A stretch of DNA of 46,229 nt from CALMRE01 sp964412895 (GTDB taxonomy: Bacteria; UBP6; UBA1177; JAKLFG01): the NCBI GenBank assembly GCA_964412895.1, contig CAYPQK010000013.1:1-46229 (forward strand). Reading direction: 5' to 3'. Shown here in pieces: positions 8,640 through 16,731 of the stretch (the stretch's first letter is position 1; every line of letters starts with the position of its first letter). Both the position numbers and the translations under genes were made by a program. The notes below the pieces were generated by a model. That model ran no database searches and was not told the origin of the DNA. It worked only from the letters and a program-made list of their open reading frames with translations.

Positions 8640-10175
8640 ATGGCGACCATCGAAGAAAAACTGGCACAGCTCAGGACCAAGAAGGATCAGGCGAAACTCG
8701 GCGGCGGCGAAAAGCGCATCGAGGATCAGCACAAAAAAGGCAAATATACCTCGCGTGAACGGTTCGCGAAACTGCTCGATCCGGGCAGCTTCGAGGAGCT
8801 CGACAGTCTCCGCTCCGACCGCAAGGAGGGGAGTACCCTCGGCGACGCGGTGGTGACCGGCTACGGCACGATCGACGGCCGCAAGGTCTTCGTCTTCGGG
8901 CAGGATTTCACCGTCAGCGGCGGATCGCTGGGCGAAGTGGTCGCGGCGAAGATATGCAAGGTGATGGACCTTTCGGTGCAGACCGGCGCCCCGTGCATTG
9001 GCCTAAACGATTCGGGCGGCGCCCGCATTCAGGAAGGGATCCATTCGCTCTACGGCTACGGCGAGATATTCAAGCGCAATGTCCTTGCGTCGGGCGTCGT
9101 GCCGCAGCTTTCGGCCATCTACGGTCCCTGTGCCGGCGGCGCGGTCTACAGCCCGGCGCTCACCGATTTCGTCTTCATGACCAACACCAATTCCTATATG
9201 TTCCTCACCGGCCCCAATGTCGTCAAGACGGTCACCCACGAGAATGTGACGGTCGATCAGCTCGGCGGCGCGCAGGTCCACATGACCAAATCGGGCGTCG
9301 CCCATTTCGCGCACGACACCGAGGACGATTCGATCGCGGCGATACGGAAACTCTTCTCCTACCTGCCGTCGAACAACATGGAGGAACCGCCGCGCATCGC
9401 CTGCACCGATCCCATCGACCGGATGGACGACGAACTCAACAATATCGTCCCGCTCAATCCGAACAAGGGCTACAATGTCAAGGATGTCATCCGTATGGTC
9501 TTTGACGGCGGCGAATTCCTCGAGGTCCAGTCGCTGTACGCCATGAACATCGTCGTCGGCTTTGCGCGCCTCAACGGCCGCACCGTGGGCATCGTCGCCA
9601 ACCAGCCCAATGTGCTGGCAGGCGTGCTGGATGTCAACAGTTCGATGAAGGGTGCCCGCTTCATCCGTTTCTGCGACTGCTTCAACATCCCGCTCATCAC
9701 CTTCGTCGACACTCCCGGCTTCATGCCCGGCACGGTGCAGGAATACAACGGCGTCATCAAACACGGCGCGAAGATGCTCTACGCCTATAGCGAAGCGACG
9801 GTGCCCAAGTTGGCCGTCATCATGCGCAAGGCCTACGGCGGCGCCTATATCGTCATGAGCTCGAAGCACCTGCGCGGCGACATCAATTACGCGTGGCCGA
9901 CGGCCCAGATCGCCGTCATGGGCGCCAAGGGTGCCGTCGAGATACTCAAGAAGAAGGAGCTCGACGCGGCCCCCGACAAGGCGAAGTTCATCGCCGAACA
10001 GGAGGCCGAATACGCCGAGAAGATAGAGAATCCCTACATCGCCGCCCAGCACGGCTTCATCGACGATATCTTCGAACCGAAAACGACCCGCGCGCGGCTC
10101 GCCAAGGTGATGGAGATGATGAGCACCAAACGGGACGACCTGCCGCCGAAGAAACACGGCAACATCCCGTTATAG
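8640..10175 (+). CDS. mmdA: Methylmalonyl-CoA decarboxylase alpha subunit (carboxyltransferase)
   Basis: The 511-residue protein is an acyl-CoA carboxyltransferase (MmdA/PccB type). It moves the carboxyl group of methylmalonyl-CoA to biotin on the carrier subunit, giving propionyl-CoA. Glycine-rich CoA and oxyanion-hole stretches are readable (DSGGARIQEG, GPCAGGAVYSPA, DTPGFMPG, KAYGGAYIVM). The start at 8640 follows AGGAG at 8627-8631, and the length matches the family of about 510. PccB of propionyl-CoA carboxylase is a close relative, but the gamma and beta pump genes downstream favour the decarboxylase. The stop codon at 10173-10175 sits inside the next gene's Shine-Dalgarno region. Confidence 0.95.
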   Translation: MATIEEKLAQLRTKKDQAKLGGGEKRIEDQHKKGKYTSRERFAKLLDPGSFEELDSLRSDRKEGSTLGDAVVTGYGTIDGRKVFVFGQDFTVSGGSLGEVVAAKICKVMDLSVQTGAPCIGLNDSGGARIQEGIHSLYGYGEIFKRNVLASGVVPQLSAIYGPCAGGAVYSPALTDFVFMTNTNSYMFLTGPNVVKTVTHENVTVDQLGGAQVHMTKSGVAHFAHDTEDDSIAAIRKLFSYLPSNNMEEPPRIACTDPIDRMDDELNNIVPLNPNKGYNVKDVIRMVFDGGEFLEVQSLYAMNIVVGFARLNGRTVGIVANQPNVLAGVLDVNSSMKGARFIRFCDCFNIPLITFVDTPGFMPGTVQEYNGVIKHGAKMLYAYSEATVPKLAVIMRKAYGGAYIVMSSKHLRGDINYAWPTAQIAVMGAKGAVEILKKKELDAAPDKAKFIAEQEAEYAEKIENPYIAAQHGFIDDIFEPKTTRARLAKVMEMMSTKRDDLPPKKHGNIPL

Positions 10176-10184
10176 GAGGCCGCG

Positions 10185-10598
10185 ATGATAGTATCACCCA
10201 CACTTATAGCGCAGGCGGTCGCCTTCACCCCCGGCGAACTTTCGACCATCAAGGTCCTGCCGTTCCTCGGGATCATGGTCGTCATCGCCGGGCTGTCGAT
10301 ACTCGCGCTCATCCTGACGCAGTTCCGGCGGCTTGAAGACGCCAAGCCGGGCGACAAGAAGAAGCACGGGCACGCCGCTCCGGCTCCCGCCGCCGCTACA
10401 CCGGCCACCAGCGCCGATGAGGATGAATCGGCGGCCGTTTCGACCGCGATATTCCTCTATCTCCAGCAGAGTGCCGAACCGATCGCGATAACCGAGATAC
10501 CGCAGGAATATCATTCGACCCCGTGGACCGATTTCGACAAACAGCGCCAGCAGTTCCGTTTCCAGAGATGGCAGTCTTCTTCCACCAAAGCGAGGTAA
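10185..10598 (+). CDS. Na+-pumping decarboxylase gamma subunit (OadG-like)
   Basis: The 137-residue protein has one transmembrane helix at about residues 24-46, followed by a charged then Ala/Pro-rich linker. The C-terminal segment contains STAIFLYL and a TPW motif, resembling extended OadG proteins. Family knowledge: the gamma subunit anchors and assembles the alpha and beta subunits at the inner membrane and may bind a metal. The start follows AGGAGG at 10174-10179. Sequence conservation in this family is low, so the call relies on its topology and on its place between mmdA and the biotin carrier. Confidence 0.78.
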   Translation: MIVSPTLIAQAVAFTPGELSTIKVLPFLGIMVVIAGLSILALILTQFRRLEDAKPGDKKKHGHAAPAPAAATPATSADEDESAAVSTAIFLYLQQSAEPIAITEIPQEYHSTPWTDFDKQRQQFRFQRWQSSSTKAR

Positions 10599-10602
10599 TG
10601 CG

Positions 10603-11034
10603 ATGAAGAAATACGATCTGAAGATAAACGGCAAGGACTACAAGGTCGAGATAAAGGAATTCGGCGCGAAAACGGCCAAGGTCGAAGTGAACGGGAAACC
10701 CTTCAGCGTCGACATCAGTTATCCGGCCGGCGAAGCGGCCCCCTCCATCCCGCGTCCCGTCGCCCCGAGAGCGGCCGCCATTGCCCCCGTTCAGCAGGCG
10801 GCTCCGGTCGCCGCCGTCAGCGGCAACAGCGTCAACGCCCCGATGCCGGGCCTCATCCTCAAGATACTCGTCAAGGTGGGCGACAAGGTGACGGTCGGCC
10901 AGAAGGTCATGGTCATGGAGGCGATGAAGATGGAGAACGACATCAACACCACCTTCGCCGGGACGGTGAGCGAGATCCGCTTCGCCGAAGGGGCCACGGT
11001 CAAGGAGCACGACCCGCTCATCGTCATCGCGTAG
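10603..11034 (+). CDS. mmdC: Biotin carrier subunit of methylmalonyl-CoA decarboxylase
   Basis: The 143-residue protein has an N-terminal segment of about 45 residues and a flexible Ala/Pro linker. A C-terminal biotinyl/lipoyl attachment domain follows, with VMEAMKMEN, where Lys109 is the biotinylated residue. It shuttles the carboxyl group from the alpha subunit to the membrane beta subunit. It lies 4 nt after the gamma gene and 9 nt before the beta gene in the same operon. Length and layout fit MmdC or the carrier domain of oxaloacetate decarboxylase. Confidence 0.94.
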   Translation: MKKYDLKINGKDYKVEIKEFGAKTAKVEVNGKPFSVDISYPAGEAAPSIPRPVAPRAAAIAPVQQAAPVAAVSGNSVNAPMPGLILKILVKVGDKVTVGQKVMVMEAMKMENDINTTFAGTVSEIRFAEGATVKEHDPLIVIA

Positions 11035-11043
11035 GAGAACGAT

Positions 11044-12756
11044 ATGAAACCGATACGCATCTTACTCTGTGCCCTTGCCGTTCTTCTGCTCACCGCGACC
11101 GCTACGGCACAGGAGCAGTTCGCCACCGATTCGATCAACGAGTCGGTCGTCAAGTTCGACCTCCGCTATCTGGTCACCGGTCAGTGGAAGGAACGGCACG
11201 AATATGCCATCATTGTCAAGGAGGATACTAACAACCCCGGTACCTACCTTGCCATCACCGGCCAACGGGCGGTCGTTCCCGAAGAGTCGGAGATAGACAT
11301 TTTCTATCCCGACGGCAGGAATTACGAGCTGACCCTGACGCTGTATGACGGGACGGTGATGAAACTCGATCACACCGCCGTGATCGTTGCCGACAATGCC
11401 GTCGCCTTCCTCCGCTTTACCCCGGCGAACGGGAAAAGCTACCCGAACGCCCTGTCGGGTCAGGCGCTGGGCGACCTTACCATCCAGCAGAACCTCTATG
11501 TCAAGAACTTCAAGAGCAAGTACAACATCACCCCGCAGTTCGTTCAGTTCGCTCTCCGTTCACACGAAGGCGATTCCAATACCATGTGTCAGGGAACCTT
11601 GGGCGAATACATCGACAAGAACCGGTCGTTCTTCACGAAATTCATCAATACGACCGCGATGGCCCATTTCTCTCTCGGCAATCTCATCATGATGCTGGTT
11701 GCTTTTTTCTTCATCTATCTGGCTATCGCGAAGAATTTCGAGCCGCTTCTGCTTCTCCCCATCGGGTTCGGCATCATGATCGGCAACATCCCGACGGCGG
11801 CCGGTATCCAGATCGGTGTCTATGATCCCGGTTCGGTGCTCTATTACCTTTATTTCGGAGTGCTCAACGGCATCTATCCGCCGCTGATATTCCTCGGTAT
11901 CGGCGCGATGACCGATTTTTCCTACATGATATCGAATCCGAAGCTCATCCTGCTGGGCGGCGGCGCCCAGCTCGGTATCTTTGCCGCGTTCCTCATCGCC
12001 ATATTCCTCGGATTCAGCATGCAGGAGGCGGCATCCATCGGCATCATCGGCGGCGCCGACGGTCCGACGGCCATCTTCACCACCGGCCTCATGGCGCCCC
12101 ACCTGCTCGGCGCGATCGCGATCGCGGCCTATTCCTACATGGCGCTCGTCCCGGTCATCCAGCCGCCGGTCGTCAACTTCCTGACGACGAAAAAGGAACG
12201 GCTCATCCGGATGAAGCCGCCGCGTCATGTCTCGAAGCGGGAAAAGATATTCTTCCCGGTGGTCGCCTTCTTCGTCACCACGCTCATCGCTCCCGGCGGT
12301 CTGCCGCTCCTCGGGATGCTGCTTCTCGGCAATATCCTGAAGGAATCGGGTGTCACCGACCGGCTCGCGAAGACCTCGTCAAACGCGATCATCGATACCG
12401 TCACGATACTCATCGGCCTGACGGTCGGCGCCTCGACCAGTGCGCAGACCTTCCTGACCCCGGCGTCGGTCAAGATATTCGCCCTTGGTGCGATGTCATT
12501 CATGTTCTCGACGGCGGGCGGCGTTCTTATCGCGAAGTTCATCAACCTCTTCCTCAAGAAAGAGGACCTGATAAACCCGATCATCGGCTGTGCCGGTGTT
12601 TCGGCGGTGCCCGACAGCGCGCGGGTCGCCCAGCACATGGGCCGTCACGAGGATCCCGAAAATCATCTCCTCATGCATGCCATGGCGCCTAATGTGGCCG
12701 GTGTTATTGGTTCGGCGATAGCGGCCGGTATCCTCCTCGGCTTGATCCCGCACTAA
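11044..12756 (+). CDS. mmdB: Na+-translocating decarboxylase beta subunit with an N-terminal extension
   Basis: The 570-residue membrane protein carries the OadB/MmdB core from about residue 205. The core starts with the membrane segment LGNLIMMLVAF, has FEPLLLLPIGFG, and holds the conserved Asp in GGADGPTAIF, which takes part in Na+ transport and carboxybiotin decarboxylation. Usual beta subunits are about 375-430 residues. Here a signal-peptide-like stretch (residues 1-22) and about 180 mostly soluble residues precede the core. The extra part is predicted to lie in the periplasm; its function is unknown. It is the last gene of the operon. The start at 11044 follows AGGAGAACG. Confidence 0.92.
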   Translation: MKPIRILLCALAVLLLTATATAQEQFATDSINESVVKFDLRYLVTGQWKERHEYAIIVKEDTNNPGTYLAITGQRAVVPEESEIDIFYPDGRNYELTLTLYDGTVMKLDHTAVIVADNAVAFLRFTPANGKSYPNALSGQALGDLTIQQNLYVKNFKSKYNITPQFVQFALRSHEGDSNTMCQGTLGEYIDKNRSFFTKFINTTAMAHFSLGNLIMMLVAFFFIYLAIAKNFEPLLLLPIGFGIMIGNIPTAAGIQIGVYDPGSVLYYLYFGVLNGIYPPLIFLGIGAMTDFSYMISNPKLILLGGGAQLGIFAAFLIAIFLGFSMQEAASIGIIGGADGPTAIFTTGLMAPHLLGAIAIAAYSYMALVPVIQPPVVNFLTTKKERLIRMKPPRHVSKREKIFFPVVAFFVTTLIAPGGLPLLGMLLLGNILKESGVTDRLAKTSSNAIIDTVTILIGLTVGASTSAQTFLTPASVKIFALGAMSFMFSTAGGVLIAKFINLFLKKEDLINPIIGCAGVSAVPDSARVAQHMGRHEDPENHLLMHAMAPNVAGVIGSAIAAGILLGLIPH

Positions 12757-12757
12757 G

Positions 12758-12816
12758 AACTCACTCCCGACCCCTCTCTTGTTGCAAGAGAGGGGAGGCC
12801 GAAGGCGGGGTGAGTT
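12758..12816. repeat. Imperfect palindromic repeat with CTCAC ends
   Basis: Outer arms AACTCAC and GTGAGTT enclose an 11-bp perfect hairpin (12771-12781 pairing with 12785-12795, loop TTG). It sits between the convergent mmdB and serine hydrolase genes and overlaps the latter's stop codon. A related element lies at 31871-31979. No U-run follows the hairpin on either strand, so a classical terminator is not evident, although the stem could still block read-through. Confidence 0.7.
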
Positions 12817-13894
12817 ATTTCAACAGTTCGTCGAAGATCGTCTGGCGGAACTTGCGCAGCCGCTTCTGCATATCGGGCTTATCGGCGGTGGGGTGGGTGC
12901 GGTTGGTGAGCACCACGATGATGCGGTCGCGTTTGAGGTCTATCAGGAATGCCGTTCCGGTGTAGCCGAGATGCCCGCGCAGGTCGCTCGTCGCGGTCAG
13001 CCCGTACGACGAATCGGCCGGTTCGGGACGGTCGAACCCGTAGCCTTCGGTAAGGAGCGAGCGGTACCACGGCAGTGTCAGCAGGTGGGAGAGCAGTTGC
13101 CCCACCGCCTCGGCGGTCCCGAATATTCCCGCGTGACCGCAGACCCCGCCGATGAGTTGGCAGTTCTCGTCCTCGACATTGCCGTGGTTGAGTATGCCGG
13201 TCTGCGGCGAGATACTGGTCGCGGCGACGGCCGATAGTTCAATGCCGTCGGTCAGATACAACGGCGGAAGCCCCTGATACTTGAGCATTTTCAGCGTTTC
13301 GGTATAGAGCGCGTCAAGCGGCTTGCCGGTCAGCCTCTCCAGCGCGAAGCCGATGAGCAGGTAGTTGAGGTCGCTGTACTTCGGCGGGAGCGTCCGGGGG
13401 AACTCGACGGCGTACTTCACGATGGCCGCCTTGCGCTCCTCGACGCTCTGCAGGTCGCGATATTTGAAATACCAGGCGTCGTAGGCGGGGAGCCCCGAAT
13501 TATGGGAGACGAGGTCGAAGAGCTTTACCGGTTTGCCGAAGTCCGGCAGAAGGTCCGACAGCGGCCGGTCGAGGTCGACGATCCCCGTCGCGGCGAGGTT
13601 GCCGACCATCGGGAGTGTCGCCAGCGGTTTGGTGAGCGACGCGAGGTCGAAGAGGGTGTAGCGGGTCACCGCATCTTTCGGATCGGCGGTGGTGTAGCCG
13701 TCGTGCAGCTCAAGGGTCATCGTTCCCTTTTCGAAGACCGCTATCTGGAGGGCGGAGAAAAGTCCCTCGCCGCGGTTGAAGGCGATAGCTTCGCGGACGA
13801 TGGCGAGCGGGTCGGCCGGCGGTGTAACAGGAACCTCGGCACCGGTCACCGCGAAGGTCAATAAAAGGAGAATGGCGAGCAATACGCGTCTCAT
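12815..13894 (-). CDS. Secreted serine hydrolase (beta-lactamase/class C family)
   Basis: The 359-residue protein begins with a signal peptide (MRRVLLAILLLLTF) and belongs to the beta-lactamase-related serine hydrolases. The SxxK motif is SLTK near residue 86, the YxN-like motif is YSDLNY, and HLGYTGT fits the third motif region. Such enzymes include D-aminopeptidases, esterases and PBP-like proteins, so antibiotic resistance should not be assumed. The ATG at 13894 has no Shine-Dalgarno sequence and lies only 6 nt after a -10 box, suggesting a leaderless mRNA. The in-frame ATG at 13972 would start upstream of the promoter and place charged residues before the signal peptide, so it is rejected. 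Confidence 0.88.
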   Translation of the reverse strand: MRRVLLAILLLLTFAVTGAEVPVTPPADPLAIVREAIAFNRGEGLFSALQIAVFEKGTMTLELHDGYTTADPKDAVTRYTLFDLASLTKPLATLPMVGNLAATGIVDLDRPLSDLLPDFGKPVKLFDLVSHNSGLPAYDAWYFKYRDLQSVEERKAAIVKYAVEFPRTLPPKYSDLNYLLIGFALERLTGKPLDALYTETLKMLKYQGLPPLYLTDGIELSAVAATSISPQTGILNHGNVEDENCQLIGGVCGHAGIFGTAEAVGQLLSHLLTLPWYRSLLTEGYGFDRPEPADSSYGLTATSDLRGHLGYTGTAFLIDLKRDRIIVVLTNRTHPTADKPDMQKRLRKFRQTIFDELLK

Positions 13895-13900
13895 GGCGCG

Positions 13901-13929
13901 ATAGTACCCGCGACGAACGAAGAGGTCAA
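13901..13929 (-). promoter_or_regulatory. promoter of the serine hydrolase gene, probably leaderless
   Basis: On the minus strand TTGACC (13924-13929) and TACTAT (13901-13906) have a 17-nt spacer. The -10 box ends 6 nt before the ATG at 13894, so transcription should start at or next to the start codon. Confidence 0.65.
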
Positions 13930-13957
13930 GTTTGTGCAATTTTTTGCTTCGATTTTC

Positions 13958-13985
13958 TTGACTCAGAATCATCGCATTTTATGAT
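13958..13985 (+). promoter_or_regulatory. radC promoter with overlapping dyad
   Basis: TTGACT (13958-13963) and TATGAT (13980-13985) have a 16-nt spacer. A dyad overlaps them: GACTC (13960-13964) with GAGTC (13986-13990), and ATCAT (13968-13972) with ATGAT (13981-13985). This could be an operator. Confidence 0.6.
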
Positions 13986-14015
13986 GAGTCGAATTTCAGT
14001 GACCGGGGGAGGGTC

Positions 14016-14681
14016 ATGGTAAAGCAAATAACCGAGCTTTTCAAGGACGACAAGCCGCGCGAGAAGGTGGCGAAGAAGGGGCCGGGGGCGCTCAAGACCT
14101 TTGAGCTTTTCGCCCTCATTTTGGGAAGCGGCGGGAAGGGGCATCCGGTCTTCGAGCTGTCGCGCGACATCGAAAAAGCGCTGGGGGACGACCCTGACAA
14201 ACTGAACTTCGAGACGCTGAAAAAGATACCGGGGGTTGGACCGGCGAAGGCGGCGCAGATCATGGCGGCGTTCGAACTCGGGCGGCGTTATCTGGTCAAG
14301 AAAGAGGGGCGCAAGATACACAACGCCGAAAGCGTCGTCGAACTCTTCCGGGAATACCGCGACCGGCGGCAGGAACATTTCCTCACCGCGACGCTCGACG
14401 GGGCGGGCGGGCTCATCGCCCAGCGGGTCGTTTTCATCGGGACGCTCACTCAGAGCCTCGTTCACCCGCGCGAAGTTTTTGCCGATGCCATCGCCGACCG
14501 GGCGGCGGGGATCGTCTTCGCCCACAACCACCCCTCGGGGAGCGTAGAACCTTCGTCCGACGACCTCGCGCTGACGCGGCGGTTGTCGGAGGCGGGGAAA
14601 CTGCTCGGCATCGAGATAGTGGACCATGTCATCATCGGCAAGGATGCCTTTTATTCGTTCCGGCAGAGCGGTCTGCTGTAA
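14016..14681 (+). CDS. radC: RadC family JAB/MPN-domain protein
   Basis: The 221-residue protein has an N-terminal helix-hairpin-helix-like part (KKIPGVGPAKAAQI) and a C-terminal JAMM metalloprotease-like domain with HNHPSG near residue 170 followed by Ser and Asp residues. This is the full RadC arrangement. Despite the name, a DNA-repair role is disputed and the biochemical activity is unknown. The start follows a GGGGGAGGG stretch just upstream of the ATG. The gene has its own promoter and ends 1 nt from the stop of the convergent coiled-coil gene. Confidence 0.93.
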   Translation: MVKQITELFKDDKPREKVAKKGPGALKTFELFALILGSGGKGHPVFELSRDIEKALGDDPDKLNFETLKKIPGVGPAKAAQIMAAFELGRRYLVKKEGRKIHNAESVVELFREYRDRRQEHFLTATLDGAGGLIAQRVVFIGTLTQSLVHPREVFADAIADRAAGIVFAHNHPSGSVEPSSDDLALTRRLSEAGKLLGIEIVDHVIIGKDAFYSFRQSGLL

Positions 14682-14682
14682 C

Positions 14683-16716
14683 TCACTTCGACAGTTCTCG
14701 TAGCGCGATGAACGAGCGCACATAGACCGGATTGGTCGGCCTCAGAGAATTTATGATCGTTTCAAGAGAACTGCGGGCCTTGTCGGGCTCATTGTCGCTC
14801 AGGGACATTGCGGCCTCATAAAGTTGTACGGTCTGCCGGCGTATCTGGTCGATGCCCTTTCCTGCCCGTTTGTTCGCGGGATCGTAATAAATAGCGCGGT
14901 GGAAATGGCGACGCGCCTCGGGGAGATCGTCACCTGCCAGCGACCGTTCGCCCAGCCGGACATAGGCGTCGCTCAACATCAGATATATTTTTTTGGTGGC
15001 GGCGGTGCGTTCGATGATCCGGTTGACCTCGGCCTTGAAACGGGCGGTGTAGCGTTCCGATATTTTCTCCTTTTCGGCCGCGACGATCTTGTCCTTTTCG
15101 CCGTCGATCCGTTTTTTGAGTTGTTCGCGCGATTTCTGTGCTTCATTCCCCGCTGCCGTGATCCTTTTGACGCTGTTCTTTTCCATCGCCGCGATGAGTT
15201 TTTCCCGCTTGGACCGTTCCTTGTGCCACTGGGCGATATGTTGTTTAAAGAGTGCCTCCCTTCGGTCTATCTTTTTCTGTGTCTTCTGCGCGATGGTCGA
15301 TTCTTCTTTTTCCAGAACGGTCAATTGTTTTTGCAACTCTTCAACTTTCCGGTCATATTTCAACAGATGGTCGTCGGCGCCATGCCGATAGGTCTCGCTC
15401 AAGATGGTTCGCTGTTTCTCAAGATCCTGCTCCAGTGCCGTCAATTTGCTTTCAAGCGCCTTGATCTTCTTTTCATCGGGCGGGTCCTTTCGCTCAAGCG
15501 TCGCTATTTTCTCCGCCAATTTCTCCTGATCCTTGAGGAACNNNNNNNNNNNNNNNNGCGACTGTAACTTTTCCAGCTCTTTGCTTTTCAGTTCGTCGGC
15601 GCGTCGTTCCACTTTGTCGGCAAAGCCATTGCGACCGGTTTCCAACGCATCCATCCGTTTTCGCAATTCATCTTTTTTTTTGTTGTGCGCCTGCAGTTCC
15701 TTTTCCTGCTTATCGAGTAGCTGTCTCACCTCCTCATCGACCGCGGTCCGCTCCTTGTTCATCTTTTCTTCTTGTTTCTCGATCTCCTTGCGGGCCTGTT
15801 CTACCTCCCGCTCTATGGCGCGCACCGCCTTCTGTTCACGCTCGACGATCTTCCGTTCCTCCTCGTTCCGTTTCCGGTCCAGATCGCTGTAGCGCCGTTC
15901 GAAGGACTGATGCACCTTGAGAAGCTCGTCATAAAAGTCGCCGTTATCGAATTCGCTCCGCTTCGTTTTCCTCGTTTCGCGGATGTAGGATATGACCTCG
16001 AAGCCGGCCTTCCGGATATCTTCATCCTTTTCAAGCGCTCGTTGGAGATCGCCGATGGCATCGCGCACATCACCGTTCTTCAATTCGACCGCCGCCCGCT
16101 CCATGAATTCGCCGACATCGCTCGCGGTCCGTACCAATTCGTCGTTACCGGCCTTTTCAAAAAAACGCAGTGCATTGCCGGCATCTCCTTTCTTGTAAAG
16201 CGCGAAGCCGCGGCGCAGTGCTTCTTTTATCTGATGCTTGTTCGCCGGTTTGGAAAAGATGTCTTTTGCGTTGCGGAGCGCCGTGAGGTAGAGCGCCGCC
16301 GTCTCTTCGGGACCGTCACTGCGGTCACCGCTCATGTTCTCATCGTACAACAGGTCGCCGCGGGTATTGTAGAACGCCACCTTCAGGCGCGGTTCTTTTT
16401 TCTTCTTTGACAGAGAGGAGAAGATGACGATATCGTATTCCTCCAGCAGCCGTATCTTTTTCTTCAGACAGCCGTAGTTGCCTTTGCATCGCGCAAGTTC
16501 GTCCCGGAGTTCCGCCGGAAGAGCCGTTGTGGCGCAAAAACCCTCGGCGTTCTTGATGGCCGGCAAGAGATCTTCGCAGTTCTTGTCCATGTCCCGTGCG
16601 AAACCCTTGAAGGCGGAACTTTCCCATGCCGGCGGGAGAATAAGCACCTTGCTCTCCGCATAGAGCATCGGCGTTGCGAACAGCAACGACAATAAAAACG
16701 ATAGAACGAACCTCAT
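14683..16716 (-). CDS. Exported long coiled-coil protein (contains assembly gap)
   Basis: The product is about 677 residues, with a signal peptide (residues 1-20, cleavage near LYAES). An N-terminal globular part with several Cys follows (about 20-160), then TPR-like helices (about 165-250). A long Lys/Glu/Arg-rich coiled coil spans about 250-560, and a TPR-like C-terminal section ends the protein. Sixteen N bases at 15542-15557 fall inside the coiled coil; the frame continues, but the true length there is unknown. The family is not recognised. It starts 15 nt after pal, behind GGAGG, so it is probably a periplasmic partner of the Pal-like lipoprotein. Confidence 0.82.
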   Translation of the reverse strand: MRFVLSFLLSLLFATPMLYAESKVLILPPAWESSAFKGFARDMDKNCEDLLPAIKNAEGFCATTALPAELRDELARCKGNYGCLKKKIRLLEEYDIVIFSSLSKKKKEPRLKVAFYNTRGDLLYDENMSGDRSDGPEETAALYLTALRNAKDIFSKPANKHQIKEALRRGFALYKKGDAGNALRFFEKAGNDELVRTASDVGEFMERAAVELKNGDVRDAIGDLQRALEKDEDIRKAGFEVISYIRETRKTKRSEFDNGDFYDELLKVHQSFERRYSDLDRKRNEEERKIVEREQKAVRAIEREVEQARKEIEKQEEKMNKERTAVDEEVRQLLDKQEKELQAHNKKKDELRKRMDALETGRNGFADKVERRADELKSKELEKLQSXXXXXXFLKDQEKLAEKIATLERKDPPDEKKIKALESKLTALEQDLEKQRTILSETYRHGADDHLLKYDRKVEELQKQLTVLEKEESTIAQKTQKKIDRREALFKQHIAQWHKERSKREKLIAAMEKNSVKRITAAGNEAQKSREQLKKRIDGEKDKIVAAEKEKISERYTARFKAEVNRIIERTAATKKIYLMLSDAYVRLGERSLAGDDLPEARRHFHRAIYYDPANKRAGKGIDQIRRQTVQLYEAAMSLSDNEPDKARSSLETIINSLRPTNPVYVRSFIALRELSK
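15542..15557. other. Assembly gap (16 N)
   Basis: The run of N lies inside the coiled-coil coding region. Both flanks read in the same frame at this gap size, but the size may be an estimate, so residue numbering downstream is provisional. Confidence 0.99.
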
Positions 16717-16731
16717 GACGACCTCCCTTCC

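Noticed and set aside
9003..10157. Open frame of 384 codons antisense to mmdA
   Set aside because: Shadow of a conserved coding gene; no motif and no start signal.
12771..12795. Hairpin after mmdB as a classical terminator
   Set aside because: No T-run follows the stem on either strand; it is better described as part of a palindromic repeat.
12815..13894. Antibiotic-resistance beta-lactamase
   Set aside because: The fold is shared by many peptidases and esterases, and the sequence does not identify a true beta-lactamase class.
13958..13990. LexA box upstream of radC
   Set aside because: The dyad does not match known LexA consensus forms; it is kept only as an unnamed dyad.
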